From the NCBI GenBank assembly GCA_033239525.1, contig BSYO01000025.1, positions 13,860,001 to 13,924,000 of the forward strand: a DNA stretch of 64,000 nt. The letters run 5' to 3'. Position 1 is the first letter of the stretch. Each line of letters opens with the position of its first letter. Of the stretch, positions 1 through 12,148 are shown one piece after another. The notes beneath the pieces were generated by a model. It made no database searches and had not been told where the DNA came from. It was given only the letters and a program-made list of their open reading frames with translations. The translations under genes were made by a program, and so were the position numbers. The DNA is from Nepenthes gracilis (lineage: Eukaryota; Streptophyta; Magnoliopsida; Caryophyllales; Nepenthaceae).

Positions 1-904
1 TCTTTCTCTCGCATGGCATTGCTGGCAGATGAGATGTCTCATGGCCATGGAAGTTTGCTATGTACGCATGCAAATTCTTCACGCCAAGAGATGAGAAGAG
101 TGACTTAGGCTTCAAAGAGATTTGGTCGTGAAAGGAAAATTAAAAATTTTAAGAGATTTAAATTATTTTATGAATTATTAAATTATTATATTATTTTATA
201 AAATAATGATTTAGAATTAAATTTTAATAATGAATATGAATTTATTCTTAAATTATCTATAACATATAATTCTGTTATTTATATGATAATAAGAGGATCG
301 ATTACTTGATTATATAATAATATTTTTTATTAAATATTAATATTATTAAAAAAAATAAATTTTTTTATTAAAATATATCAAAATCATAAAAAAATATAAT
401 ATTTTATTATTTTAATAAATTACTAAATATATATTATATTATATAAAAAAACTCTAACATAAATAAAAAAGAGAAAGTAACAATTATTATAAATCTGCAA
501 TTCAAGATTTTATTTCTTCTAAAAGTTATGGTCATTTAATTTTAAATTTTTGAGACCATTTTATTGTATTATATTGATCTCTATTTTCTGTATTATAATG
601 ATATATCTTAACTATTAATAATAAAATGATATTATATTTAAGAAAATTGTAACAACATCGATACAATTCACCCTTCTTTTGCACTTTTGTTTGAATTCGG
701 TGATCTGTTAAATACCCATTAAATTCATAAAATTTGAATAATATTTATATAAGATAAAGCTAAAAAAACATAAGTTTTGGAAGCTTAATTTCATGTTGTA
801 AATTTCATTTTAAAACTAATCTAATAAAATTAAGGTGACAAATAAAAAATTATTTTTTTTCTTTTAGAAATATTACTACAAATTTTATAAATATAATTTT
901 AATT
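1..904. other. AT-rich intergenic DNA, nothing recognised
   Basis: Mostly poly-A/T-rich low-complexity sequence after about 110 bases of mixed composition. No open frame of useful length, RNA gene or recognisable repeat was seen. Confidence 0.6.
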
Positions 905-1199
905 GATGGGCCTGGTATTGTGAGACCGAGGGTCCTAAGTGGAGTAGAGACAACCCATCAAAAATGTTTTCAAAGCCCATTGTAAGGCACCGAATGGGCC
1001 CGCAATGCAACCCAACAAATCTTCTCAACTTATATTACCTAAGGTCCCACATCGCTTAAGTTGGCAGGTAAAACTCTATGGATTACACTATATAAGTAGT
1101 TGCCACAGTAAGCTCCTACAAGCTCAGGAGGCTCCGGAGGCATGGAAAAATCCACAACGGTTCCCAGTTAGACACTCTCTTATGAGTGTATTTCCATAA
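905..1199 (+). mobile_element. Non-coding dispersed element with snRNA-type promoter motif
   Basis: A sharp change to balanced base composition begins near 905. The segment carries an upstream-sequence-element-like motif and TATA box (1044-1096) and runs straight into two minisatellite arrays. It may be an LTR or TRIM-like promoter unit. The open frame at 1005-1199 resembles no protein family I know and is probably fortuitous. Confidence 0.4.
1044..1096 (+). promoter_or_regulatory. USE plus TATA box, snRNA-gene-like spacing
   Basis: GTCCCACATCG at 1044-1054 matches the plant snRNA upstream sequence element consensus RTCCCACATCG. TATATAAG follows at 1089-1096, 34 bases downstream, which is the spacing known for Pol II plant snRNA promoters. 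No snRNA is recognisable downstream, so this is more likely the promoter of a repeat. The motif and spacing are seen; activity is inferred. Confidence 0.5.
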
Positions 1200-2029
1200 G
1201 CCGCACACTAATTAGGCGTACCCCGGGAGGCCATCCCTCCTCCCAAGGAACCTTTCTTCCTTTCAAGAGGCCTACCATCTTCTAAGGAGCTAACCCATTT
1301 TTAAGAGGCTAATCCACCTTCCAAGGTGCCCTCCCTCCAAGAAGCCATCTCTCCATGGAATCCTCCTTCATTCCAGAAAGCCAACCCTCTTTCCAATGAG
1401 CTAGACCGCTATGCAAGGAACCTACCGTTCGAAAGGCCTACCCTCCGTCCAGGAGATGCCCTCACTTTAGGAGTCACCTTCTGTCCAAGAGATGCCATCT
1501 ATCTAGAAGACTAGCCCTCCATCCAAAAGGCATTCTCTCTACCAAGGAGCCCACCATTTGAGAGGTCAACTCTCCTTCTAAGGAGCCTAGCCTCTATCTA
1601 GGAGAGGCCCCTCCCTCCAAGAGTTGTCCTCCATCTAAGAAACGCCCTCCGTCTAGGAGATATCCTCCACCCAAGAGGCCTATCTTTCGTCAAGGAGCCC
1701 ACTGTCCAAAAAGCCAACCCTCCGTCCAAAAGGCCTAATCTCTACCAAAGAGCCCACCGTCAAAAATGTCAACCCTCCTTCCAGGGAGCTAGCCCTCCTC
1801 CTAGAAGGCCACCCTCTTCCAAGAGGTCATCCCATCTTTCAAGGAGCCCTCCCTCTAGGAGGCCATCCCTCCTTCCATGGAATCCTCCTTTCTTCTAGGG
1901 AGCCCTCATTTTAGGGGGTTATCCCCATTCTAGAAGGCCATCTTACCTTCCAAAGAACCCTCTTTCTAGGAAGTCAATCCATCTTTCAGGAAACCCTTCA
2001 CTTAAGAGCCTAATCCTCCGAGCACACCT
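1200..2029. repeat. Degenerate minisatellite, roughly 20-bp CT-rich unit
   Basis: Dozens of imperfect copies of a pyrimidine-rich unit resembling CCAAGGAGCCCTCCCTCC, alternating with AAGAGGCC-type variants, without a fixed period. It contains a 62-codon open frame at 1326-1514 made only of repeat units. Confidence 0.7.
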
Positions 2030-2280
2030 TTAAACTGCTCCTCAATTGGGCGCACCTCTAAACCATTTTTCAATTAGGCGCACATCTAAACTACTCTTAG
2101 TTGGGCGCACCTCGAGCAACCCCTCAATATGGCACACCTACAAGTGGCCCTCTAGCTGGGCACATTTTAAGCCACCCCTCAACCGGTACACCTTAAGTCG
2201 TCCCTCGGCTGGACACATCTCTTGATCGCCCGTCAGCCGGCTGCTCCTCTAAGTCACCCCCAACCAAACACATCCAAATA
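2030..2280. repeat. Second minisatellite, roughly 32-bp unit
   Basis: Directly abutting the first array are about seven imperfect units around TTGGGCGCACCTCTAAAC followed by a CCCCTCAA-type linker. Unit sequence and length differ from the preceding array. Confidence 0.65.
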
Positions 2281-3565
2281 CTTAATTTCTAATTACATGC
2301 ATCCATGCATTCTACGTTCCTTCATATTTCTATTTTCTTAGAAAGTTTTTTAATTTAAGTATCGGAAGATAAATCGGAAAGTATGTCCCGCCCATCTTCT
2401 AATCTCTTATTTGCTTTTTGTGGTTCGTATGATCCAAATTAACAGATATGAAGACTGAAGTCGACATTAAAAATTCAATAACTTTCTAATCTGCACAACA
2501 ATCCGTATTCAAAGACGCATCATTAATTTTATTGAAGAAAATCAACGATAAAAAAATTGGTTGAAATCGTGGGATCATAATTAAATTATAAAATTATTCT
2601 AGAATATTTTGTTAATAACTTAAATTTTTTAGTTTTTTTTTCTTGATATGGTATAATAGATTTGCCAATGAAGTGATCTTGAATTTAATTTCTAAAATTC
2701 TAATTTATTCACAATTATTTATCATATAGTATGAAGTAGCTATATACATCTAATCTACACCTCAAATGCAAAGACATATTGTGTAAAACAAGATAAAATA
2801 CAAATGTTAATTTATTTTAGGTTTAATTTAGTATTTATGTATATTTTTATATTGTGCATAAAAAATGTTGGGGAATTAGCAAATTCAAACTAAACCCAAA
2901 TTTATCTTGGAGCCCCTGGTTTTATTCAAACTCAAACTCAAAACTCGTTCAAAACAGTCATATCTTGATCAACTCATATCGATTCATATTAGGTTGTATA
3001 AATTTTGAGTTTTTTTGTTATTCCTAGCAAAAGGCTATTCGAGTAAAAAGGTGTATAATTATAGTGTTACCCTTGAAGTTTTGTCTAATTGCTTAAAATT
3101 TGGATCCGTTAATAATTTTTGGATAAAATTTATAATTATAAAAATTATTATTTAGAATGTAAATCTATAGAGTTATATGTATAAAGAATAATGTTATTAG
3201 TCTTACTCACCTATAATGCCAATACCTTTACATAGGGCCCATTAAAATGGAGATTAAATTCATCTACTTCTAAAAATTAAACAATTTTTTTTTAAATAAA
3301 ATATTGTGATTTAATCATCTTAACATAATTAATTTTTATTTTAAAAAATAATTAAATTATAATTATTTATTTTTAAATCAATAATATAATCATTAAAAAA
3401 AAAGTCTCTCATTATTTGCTATCAAAATAATATCATTGTATATTAAAGGAGTATACAAATAGTATTTTAGGGTTCTTAATTCCATTAACAGATAGAGTAA
3501 TCTCAGAGTTGCTTACAAGACCAACTCAATTAGTCTAATTCATTTGAAAGACACTAGTCACCCGG
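2281..3565. other. Intergenic, AT-rich, possible MITE fragment
   Basis: No gene seen. Around 3265-3420 an AT-rich stretch resembles the arms of the MITE-like family at 31895-32115 and 49600-49835 (ATTAAATTATAATTATTTAT core), but the ends are not clear. Confidence 0.45.
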
Positions 3566-3873
3566 GCATATATTAGAATTTTAATTTTATGTTTGTTTTG
3601 ATATTAATTATATCAAGATAATATAATGATATATATCAATTCCTAATATTAAGAATATAATAATAGATTTTTTTGTAATTTTATCAATTTTTAATTATAT
3701 ACTAAATCTTAATTATATATAATTATTTTTCATGTATTTGAGCAATTATATTGATGGGTATAACTACAAAAGAGGGGAATTTTTCATATTTAAATTTTGA
3801 ATAACATTTTAATTTTTTTATTATATTTAAATTCAAATGGTCATCGAGAAATAATAGTATGTACTCTTTCATC
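3566..3873 (+). repeat. Direct repeat, left copy, flanking plastid-like insert
   Basis: About 305 bases, matched by 4490-4799 with roughly a dozen substitutions and a few one- or two-base indels by eye. The right copy starts TG and ends in CA (ACTTTCA), as LTRs do; the left copy starts GG. No primer-binding site or target-site duplication was found, so LTR identity is open. Confidence 0.75.
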
Positions 3874-3879
3874 ACTGTA

Positions 3880-4489
3880 GGAATTGGGTTCAAGCTTTCC
3901 CCTGCCCCTTCTCATCAATGGACTCCTGACATATACGAAGGAGTGCGGTTCGTTTGAGAAATTCCTACCTCTCTATCTATCTCTAAGATGTTTGAATTTT
4001 TCAAAACTCTATGGATATGCAGAAGAAAAACGCTATCCCCACTCAGACCGAGACATAACTTTTACTTGTTTAAATAACAATTAAGGTGAAACAGGGTCAA
4101 GAAAAACAAATCACTTTATGTTTATAATAAGCAGATTCTGTTTTCAAGTTCGTTATTAAGGATAATTCCTACAAAGGATCGGACTAATGACGTATACAAT
4201 ACTTGAATTATCGATATCAATATAAATGCTACATAGTTGGTTCTCATCCTTCAGAGACTACGAGTGTAATAGGAGCATCGGTCGACAAAAGGACACCCTA
4301 AGATGATCATCTCGTGGCTATTGAGAACGAATCAAATCAGATGGTTCTCTTTCTTAATCTTTCTGACTTGCTCCTACGGAACCAATGTCGAATTGATTGA
4401 AAAAATAAGTCATTCGCAACCACTGATGAATGATTCCTCAAAAAGTTAAGGATTAGTAACCATTTTTTGAATTTTTACAAATCGAACGT
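3880..4489. other. Plastid-derived insert (NUPT), probable
   Basis: A 600-base block with composition unlike its surroundings. From memory it resembles the inverted-repeat spacer between rps12 and trnV-GAC in plastid genomes, including the GGAGCATCGGTCGACAAAAG region at about 4271-4290. The short open frame 3884-4084 lies inside it. The plastid match is remembered, not computed, and the exact plastid location is uncertain. Confidence 0.6.
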
Positions 4490-4799
4490 GCATATATTAG
4501 AATTTCAGTTTTATGTCTGTTTCGATATTAATTATATCAGATAATATAATGATATATATCAATTCCTGATATTTTGAATATAATAATAGTTTTTTTTTTG
4601 TAATTTTATCAATTTTTAATTATATACTAAATCTTAATTATATATAATTATTTTTCATGTATTTGAGCAATTATATTGATGGGTATAACTACAATAGAGG
4701 GGCATTTTTCATATTTAAATTTTGAATAACATTTTAATTTTTTTATTATATTTAAATTCAAAAGGTCATTGAGAAATAATAGTATGTACTTTCATGATG
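4490..4799 (+). repeat. Direct repeat, right copy
   Basis: Partner of 3566-3873, in the same orientation, starting TGCATATATTAG and running through GTATGTACTTTCA. It joins the plastid-like block abruptly at about 4489. Confidence 0.75.
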
Positions 4800-5506
4800 A
4801 AAGAGATATAATAATAAAGGAAGAAAATTTAATTTTATATGCTTTAAAAAAAAGAAAATTAAACATAAATTTAATTATATAATAAATATTTAATTTTATA
4901 TTTTATATTATAAAAAAATTTGAATTTATATTATTTGACAAAAAAATTTTAAACATGAATTTAAAAATATATATAATGATAATTTTGATAATCATTATAA
5001 TATAAGAATATTTCTCTATATTTTTTATTTAAATTTTAATAGAATCAAGTAAATACTTTTTAATAAATGGAACCCATGAGTAGTAACGATGATTACACTC
5101 CAAATTATTTTATTTTATCTTTTTTTTTTGGCTTATCATTACTCTTTCCACGTAGAAGGTTGATCTCACACGCAACCGACCACCGTGTCAAACGAACACG
5201 CCATTGGTCAGGCCCCATCCGCGTTAACGCGTTTTCACTTTTTAAAAGCCTTGCGTTAAGTTTAAACTACGATACTTGAAGAAGTAATATACTTTATATA
5301 TCATTTATAACTCAATTATTAAAATTTTTTAAAATTTATTTTTATCATGAATGTAAAGTCCTAATTAATAATTATAAAAAAATAAACTGAAAAATATTTT
5401 ATTTTTAAAAATTTTATATTAATTTAATGTATTATTTTAAGGTAAAATTTAGGATTTGGAGAACCTATCTCTTTAAAAGAAAAATTAATTTAACACTTTT
5501 AAATTA
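4800..5506. other. Intergenic, AT-rich
   Basis: Low-complexity AT sequence except for a GC-richer patch at about 5150-5275, which contains AACGCGTT-type palindromes and a 70-codon frame (5067-5279) of no recognised family. Confidence 0.5.
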
Positions 5507-5511
5507 TAATC

Positions 5512-6389
5512 TGTTGTGTCCCGGGTCCACGGTTGCTGTATGAATTAGGGAGCCTTCGGGTTCCTAATCACGGGGTTGCGTCAAGACGAGGGTCCAGTCT
5601 CCGTATCTCCTAATCTGGACCTGCACAACACAAACAACAAATAAGAGGTCAGAGGTCCGGCAGGATTTCTCCCGTCACGGCCACTCCGATGCTCAAGTCA
5701 GCAGATTCCCACAATAAACGAAAATGGCGCACGCGGTAGACGGTGCGCGGATGAATGCTGTGAAACGTGAGTGATGTATGTGTTTTGGCGTGGAGGATGC
5801 AATGAGCAGAATGAGGAAGGCGTGACTTCCTTAATGCACCGCAGTGGATGGCTAACTTTTTGCTGCCTGAACTGACTTGGTGATCGTGAGAGAAGTAGGC
5901 TCGTTCATGGCCATCGGACGTGAGGCTAGTCTCAGTTCGATTGCTTTCTCTCTTGTGATCTGTTCAAAGGAGGAAGGATCAGGATCATTCTTTCTGTAGG
6001 GAAAGGGAGCTCTTATAAGCTCCTCTTCAGTGGACTCTGGGCGCCAGAGTGCCCGTTGTTAGGGTTTCCTTGTCCCCCGGTCATCATTGCCGACCACGGC
6101 CATGTATTTGTATCGTTTTCGGTGGGCGGGCAAACTCGAGTCTTTGCCGACCACGCTGGGTCTTCCTTTGAGTTTGGGATTGTTTGGTTTGTCTGCGGGA
6201 TCTTGAACCGTTGATTGTGCTTATTTCTTCTCCATTGGTTGGCTTTTCCTCTCTCATGTTTGCTTTCCGGCAGCCCATTATTGCACTGTACGGCGCTCGT
6301 CGTTTTCCGCCAGCTGGGCGCCACGTAGATTTTCCGCGTAGATGGGCTAGGCCTGATATTGCTCGTGGGCTTTGGCACGGGACCCAACA
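5512..6389. mobile_element. Solo LTR, 878 bp, with 5-bp target-site duplication
   Basis: The segment begins TGTTGTGTCCCGGGTCC and ends GGGACCCAACA, so the ends are near-inverted and carry TG...CA termini. TAATC lies immediately on both sides (5507-5511 and 6390-6394), a perfect 5-bp duplication. There is no coding region and no second LTR, so it is a solo LTR left by recombination. Ty3/gypsy origin is likely from the length and composition. Open frames inside (such as 6013-6390 minus) are incidental. Confidence 0.85.
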
Positions 6390-6394
6390 TAATC

Positions 6395-7497
6395 GTTTGA
6401 TATTGATCATATAATTATATTATTTATTATTAAAAAATATTATTTAACATTTATTTATTATTAAAAAAATTATTAATCACATTCATCCAACATTTATCAA
6501 ACGATTTTGATTAAAAATGATATTGATCAACCATTTTTTGTGGGGTAGAAATATAAAATTTATGTTTGTTTATCTTTAATTTTATAAAATATTATATTAA
6601 ATGTAGTGTTCTTGATAAATATAAGATTTTTTTTTAAGAAAAACAAAAAAAAAAGGTTATTGAATAATTATAGGCTCACTATAACTGCACCAAAGTTATA
6701 AAATATTAGTCTTGAAAATTATTCAAAAAAATAAAAAGAGATATTTTCACTTTCTTTTTAATTTTTTGTTAATTTGTTTTGAATTATTTTTAAAAAAATT
6801 TCAAAATAGATATGTATTTATTTTAAATTAAGTGGTTTTATTTAAAGAAATAAGATACTGCTTCTTTTAAGGATAAATATAATACCCAAACTCCATTAAA
6901 ACCTATAAATAAAAGCTTTATTTGAAGATTTCATCACCATTGATGATGCCCTTGACCACCATAGTCGATTGATAACATCATCAGATCAATAACGAATCAA
7001 TAAAAATTAAAAATATTTTATTAATTATAAAATATTATCGAATAAAATATTATGACAGTTGATAATTAAAAATACCCACTATCAAAATTTAATTTATTTA
7101 ATAATCTAATTTTATATGAGTTAAAATTTTTTTAAAAATATTAAGTAGATAAATTTTAAAAAAATGAAAATAGATTTTTTTATGAAAAAAAAAAATTGAT
7201 TATTATTTTTATAAATAAAAAAGGATAATTTTGTTTTGACAAATGAAAAATGCGTTAGCATTTCCCTCTCACCATGGTTGGTGCGTCTCCATCATGGACC
7301 TCATGGTGCCACCGTACGGTCGTCGTCGGCATCATCATCAGATTATACACCATCCAAATCCTGACCGTTGGATGTGGATGGCAATCATGAAATACAGCAT
7401 AATTAAAACTATAATATATGATAATTCTTACCTGACGCTCGAGTTTAATAAGATGGTTGTTGATATATCCCTGGATCCAAATTTTTATACGAATTAA
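6395..7497. other. Intergenic, AT-rich
   Basis: No gene seen. Near 7243-7400 is a short GC-richer patch whose open frames on both strands are short and unrecognised. Confidence 0.5.
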
Positions 7498-8408
7498 TGA
7501 ATATTTGGACTCATTGTTTAGGTCGGATCGCGAATAGGTCCAATCTCCCATCTCTCAACCCAGGCACTGCACACCACAAATGGCAAATGAGAGGTTAAAG
7601 AATGACGAAATATTGTCCCACCGTAAACATTTCAACACTTAAATAAGAAATATTTTTTTCAAAAACGAAAAAATATACGTATTGAAGTAAATGTGATAAG
7701 AATGCAGGAATATTGGTACGAAGGGAGTGCATGAGATGCCGGAAGTAGGCATGTGCTCTCTTGGTGCACTGCTGCTAAGATTAGCTCATTATTGTTGCCG
7801 TAAGGTGGTGGTGGTTCAATGAAAGGAGTTTGGTTCTTTCTCCTCATTGCTTTTAATACTAAGAGAAGGATCAGGATCTTAATCTTATATCACCACTTAG
7901 GTTTTTTAGTGGAAGTTGGCTTCGCCTCTTTCAACTGATGGAGAAGATATTTGTAGGCTCCTTTAGGGAGGCCTTTGGGAGTCGGGATATCCGACAAGTT
8001 ACTTGTTAGGATTCGCCGGCCGTTGCATGCTAAGTAGTAGCCAATGGTGTCAATTATCACCTTTTAAAGGCAAGGAGACTATTATTGGGTGTAACCAACG
8101 CAAGCCTGTTGATTTTACTTGGATTGGCTAAGAGGCTGCCCGAGTGGCGTGTGTTGAGACTTCCTAGCGTTGACCTTATTTTCGATTGGTTGACGTCCTT
8201 TGAGCGGACGTCTCCTTCGCCAACAACCTACGATCGCCTTAATAGGGGTGCGAGCGACGTTGATTGTCTATGTATTTGGGGCGTCTAGTAGGTCTTATTT
8301 CTGAATCTCCCGGAGTGTTGTTGCTGGGCTAGCCACTCTGCTGATCTGACTCATCTTCTTCCAGCTGGGCTTCGTTGGTTCGAATTCAAATTCATATTGG
8401 ACCCATCA
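7498..8408. mobile_element. Decayed solo LTR related to 5512-6389
   Basis: It shares the block at 7528-7605 with 5587-5660 of the intact solo LTR (GGTCCAATCTCC against GGTCCAGTCTCC, then similar CTGCACA and AAATGAGAGGT blocks). It ends GGACCCATCA. Flanks are ATTAA (7493-7497) and ATTAT (8409-8413), a possible 4-of-5 target-site duplication. The exact left end is uncertain. Confidence 0.55.
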
Positions 8409-11400
8409 ATTATAAAATTATTGACAATTAGAGTATAATTATATGCCTTTTTGTCTTAGCCATTGATAAAAATAAACCCAATAAAAAAATAATATCTTAA
8501 AAATATCTTTAAGAGTCTTTGTTAGTGAGACTTTCTCTTGATAGTTGAGTTAGATAAATGAATTATTTAGAAATCAGGAGTACAGCGTTGTAAATGGCAA
8601 AATTTACTCTCTAAATATTTTTTTTAATTTTTTATGTTTAGATTTTTATATTTAATTAATATTAATATTATAAAAAGTTAAAAAATAATTATCTTTAACA
8701 ATTTTTATTTTAAAATATTCACCATTGGATAACAATCCAACAGTAGATGAAGGGTCGCGATTGGGAGCACAAGGCTCACCTGATGGGATATTGAAGCCTC
8801 TGTTGAAAGCTAATGATTCTTTTGCTTGGGTTACTTTTAAAATGGTAAAGTCTATTAAAAATATCTTTTTTTGTCCTACTACCTCTTCTTAAAGTCAGTG
8901 ATGATTTCACTTTCGAAAGAGAATCTTGACGTGACGGTATACACATAGTGCTATAACAAGACTAATCGTTGATTACAAGACGATTGAGTCTGTCAACCGC
9001 TTTCTTTTATAACAGAGCCATTATTCTTGGCTGGCATAAAAGTTTCTCACGCTGGCGAAAGAAATACATTTTTTATATCGGTGGTATTGGACAAGCTTAA
9101 AGGGAATAATTTCTTTCTTATTTCTTCTTTTTTTCTCATGACGACTAGTAATATGAAATTTTGCTTCATTTTTATTCTGCTGATGTAGGGTATATAGTTT
9201 CATCCCTATTCGAGTTTGTCTTTTCATTGAAATTTGATGTAAATATCAGCTTTGATCATACGTTGAATTCTACTTTTAGGCTTATCTCTTTCTTAATCAA
9301 TTTTTTGATCCCTTTTATGCAGATAATTAGTGACATATTTATAAGCAGAAAGCTAACAAAAGCCATCAAAAAAGTGTTCATTTTTCGTTTGCCACATATC
9401 GTGGGTCAAGATGCAGGAGTACATGTTGCTACATAGTGATCAAGGACCAATGCATGTGTGACTTCAACACTTGTATATATATAAAAATTTCTATCTCCTA
9501 TTTCTAATGTTCACCCAAAAAAAAAAAAAACCCTAATAGATGATACCTTTACTTGTGTCTAAGTTTGGCAATGGGACACAATTATTAAATTATGTACGCT
9601 TTTTCTTTTAAAAATATCTAAATCAAATCATTTATACTATTACTTTATATTTAGATATTTATTATAATTTATTTGAGACATCATATTACCTATATTAATT
9701 ATTTATATTTTTTTTATAAGATCTTAAAGATAGTAGAATATATTTTTTTTAACCGACTTCTTAATAGTTGATTTCTACTTACAGTGTTATCAATCATATT
9801 TTAAAATAACATTATTTTCTTGCGAAAATGATATAAGTCAAAGTGAATATAAATAGCAGCGACACTAACTATCAATAAAATGATAAACATCGAAAAGAAT
9901 AAGTGAAAAAGAATAGCATGAAGAAAAATCATGAGCGGGAGGAGATTAGAAGATAGACAAGAGAAAAAATTTAGTGTCGTTAATGATGGACAGACATTAT
10001 AATTTACAATGTCTAAATTGAGCTACTTTGCTCATAAAATTTAATTTCAGATGATCTAAGAAATTTAGATGATCCCAAGGGACCTAAATGTTTATATTTG
10101 AATATAGACAATCATTTGGACAAATGAATGTGAGTGTTCTTATTGGATCAATTCATCAAATTTACTTGGAAGAAAACAAGAAAAATACTCTCAATTCTTA
10201 CCTTCTCATTTTTATTCTTGATTTTTAATTATTATAATTTAATATGACATTTTATTTAATTATCAATTTTATACAATGTAATTTCTAGATGGAATATTTT
10301 TTATATAAAAGAAATAAGAGTGTGAAGGGAAAAAAAATCATTTTAAAATTTTTTGAGAAAAATACTTTAAATATAAATTTATGTATGTCTATACTATTTA
10401 TTTTTATATTATAAAATCATAAAAAATATAATAATTTTAGTGATTTATATAAATATTTTAATCACAAAAATTTTTTTACATTAGATTTTAATATTCAATT
10501 TTCCCAATTTGAGAATAATAAAGTGAATCATTACATATACAAGACTTTTGTTTATGGTATTTGACATAATATTCTTATAATATAGTATGTATAAGTTTTT
10601 GTCTATCATTTTTCAGAAATATTCAAATATTATATAATTATCAATCAATTAATAATCTTCATAAATTTTGCAAAGTAATTGCTAGGAAATTCATAAATTT
10701 GTGGTGATATCAAATTATCAACAACTTATATTTATTAAGGTTGAAAATTAAATATTATTATTGGCTATTTATTGTATCGCTATTGCTATTAATTGTTGAT
10801 TATGTTAAGATAAGTCTATATATTAAGGTCTTAGATAAATTTAAAGATTCTAATTTTATTTTAAAAATAAATAATCAAGATTATAACCATTATTAGTTGT
10901 TAAAAATTAGTCTTGACGGTTTTAAGATGAAATCAGGACCGTTGGATTTATTTAGAAGCATAATGGATTAGTTCATTTTATTAAGTTTTATCGGTTATAT
11001 ATTATTAAACTATTATTTAAAATATATATAATCATTAAAAATAAATATTGTAAAAAATTAGGTCTGATCAATTTTACGGACGGTCTAATACGGTTATAAA
11101 TAAAAATGATAGTTTCTTGGTCTAGACAAGTTTTTTTAAATAGTAAAAGCTAATATTTTATATAAAAATAATATCAATTTATTTTATATAAAAATTATTA
11201 TTTTAATATTTTTAGGTAATTTTTAAAGCCTAAATATCACATTTTTAAATATCACTAAAAGCTTAAAATTATAAGATTATGATTGTAAATAAATATGATT
11301 ATTATTTTTGGTACAAAAATTAGGCTTAGCTTACACGACTCAATTTAATAGTTCTTATTTTATACTCGTCTGAATTTAATTTTAATCAGATCAATTTATA

Positions 11401-11600
11401 AAATATTTATTATTTTTATTGATATAACCTACTTAGCTTTTTTTTTAAATAACAACATGCAATAACTAATTGTTTAGTTATTAAATAAATATGTTGGCAG
11501 TTAAACACCTAATAAAAAAAACAACCAAAAATTAAAATTAAAATGGCCTTCACCTACCACCACTTCCCACCCTGTAAAATTTATACATAAACTTCAATCC
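8409..11600. other. Intergenic upstream of the VAL gene
   Basis: AT-rich, without a convincing gene. Open frames at 9021-9227 and 9161-9436 overlap on opposite strands and resemble no family. The last few hundred bases presumably contain the VAL promoter, but no clear TATA box was identified. Confidence 0.5.
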
Positions 11601-11634
11601 TATTATGGAGTAAAAATTTCAGGCGGAAATATAT

Positions 11635-11675
<41 letters not shown>
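11635..11675 (+). repeat. (GA)n microsatellite at the VAL 5' end
   Basis: About 19 uninterrupted GA dinucleotides in the probable 5' leader of the VAL gene. In plants such tracts are targets of BPC/BBR GAGA-binding proteins, which recruit Polycomb complexes; that role here is inference. Confidence 0.8.
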
Positions 11676-11677
<2 letters not shown>

Positions 11678-11955
11678 GGCAATAACTTGCGAGCATCGTG
11701 CATGCATTTCTCTTGTTTGGGCTTCTCGCATTTTCCATTTTTTCGTAGTTTTGCATGAGCTCACTTCTTCAACTCAAATCGCTTCTGCGTCTGTCGGTAT
11801 TTCCTTCAATTCTTCAAATCCACCTTGTTTTCGAAGAATCTCCGGTTAGAATCTCAAAAAGCAGCGGAAAGACAAAAAGATGCAACTTTCCGCTGATCCA
11901 ATTGCACGGCAGAAGTAAAAGAGTTGGAGATACTTTTAGAGGATAAGTCAGCGGT

Positions 11956-12141
11956 GTAAGTTTAATTCCCGTTCTTCGATTTCGATTTCCTTGATGTTAA
12001 TTTGTTTCGGTTGACTAGTACTGATTGTTAATTTTGTTTTACTTAGAATAAGCTGATTGAATTTTAAATTTGTGGGGATGAATCAGAGTTCCTAGGGTTT
12101 ATGGTTTTTTTGTTTTAATTTGTTGCATATATTTATTGCAG
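11956..12141 (+). other. 5'UTR intron of VAL gene
   Basis: GTAAGT donor at 11956 and TTATTGCAG acceptor ending 12141, eight bases before the initiator ATG at 12149. Leader introns are common in this family. Confidence 0.6.
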
Positions 12142-12148
12142 ATTTGCG

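Noticed and set aside
5067..5279. 70-codon frame with a hydrophobic start
   Set aside because: Isolated, in AT-rich intergenic DNA, no recognisable family and no promoter evidence.
6013..6414. Three overlapping open frames of 76-125 codons
   Set aside because: They lie wholly inside a solo LTR with defined ends and overlap on both strands. No family resemblance.
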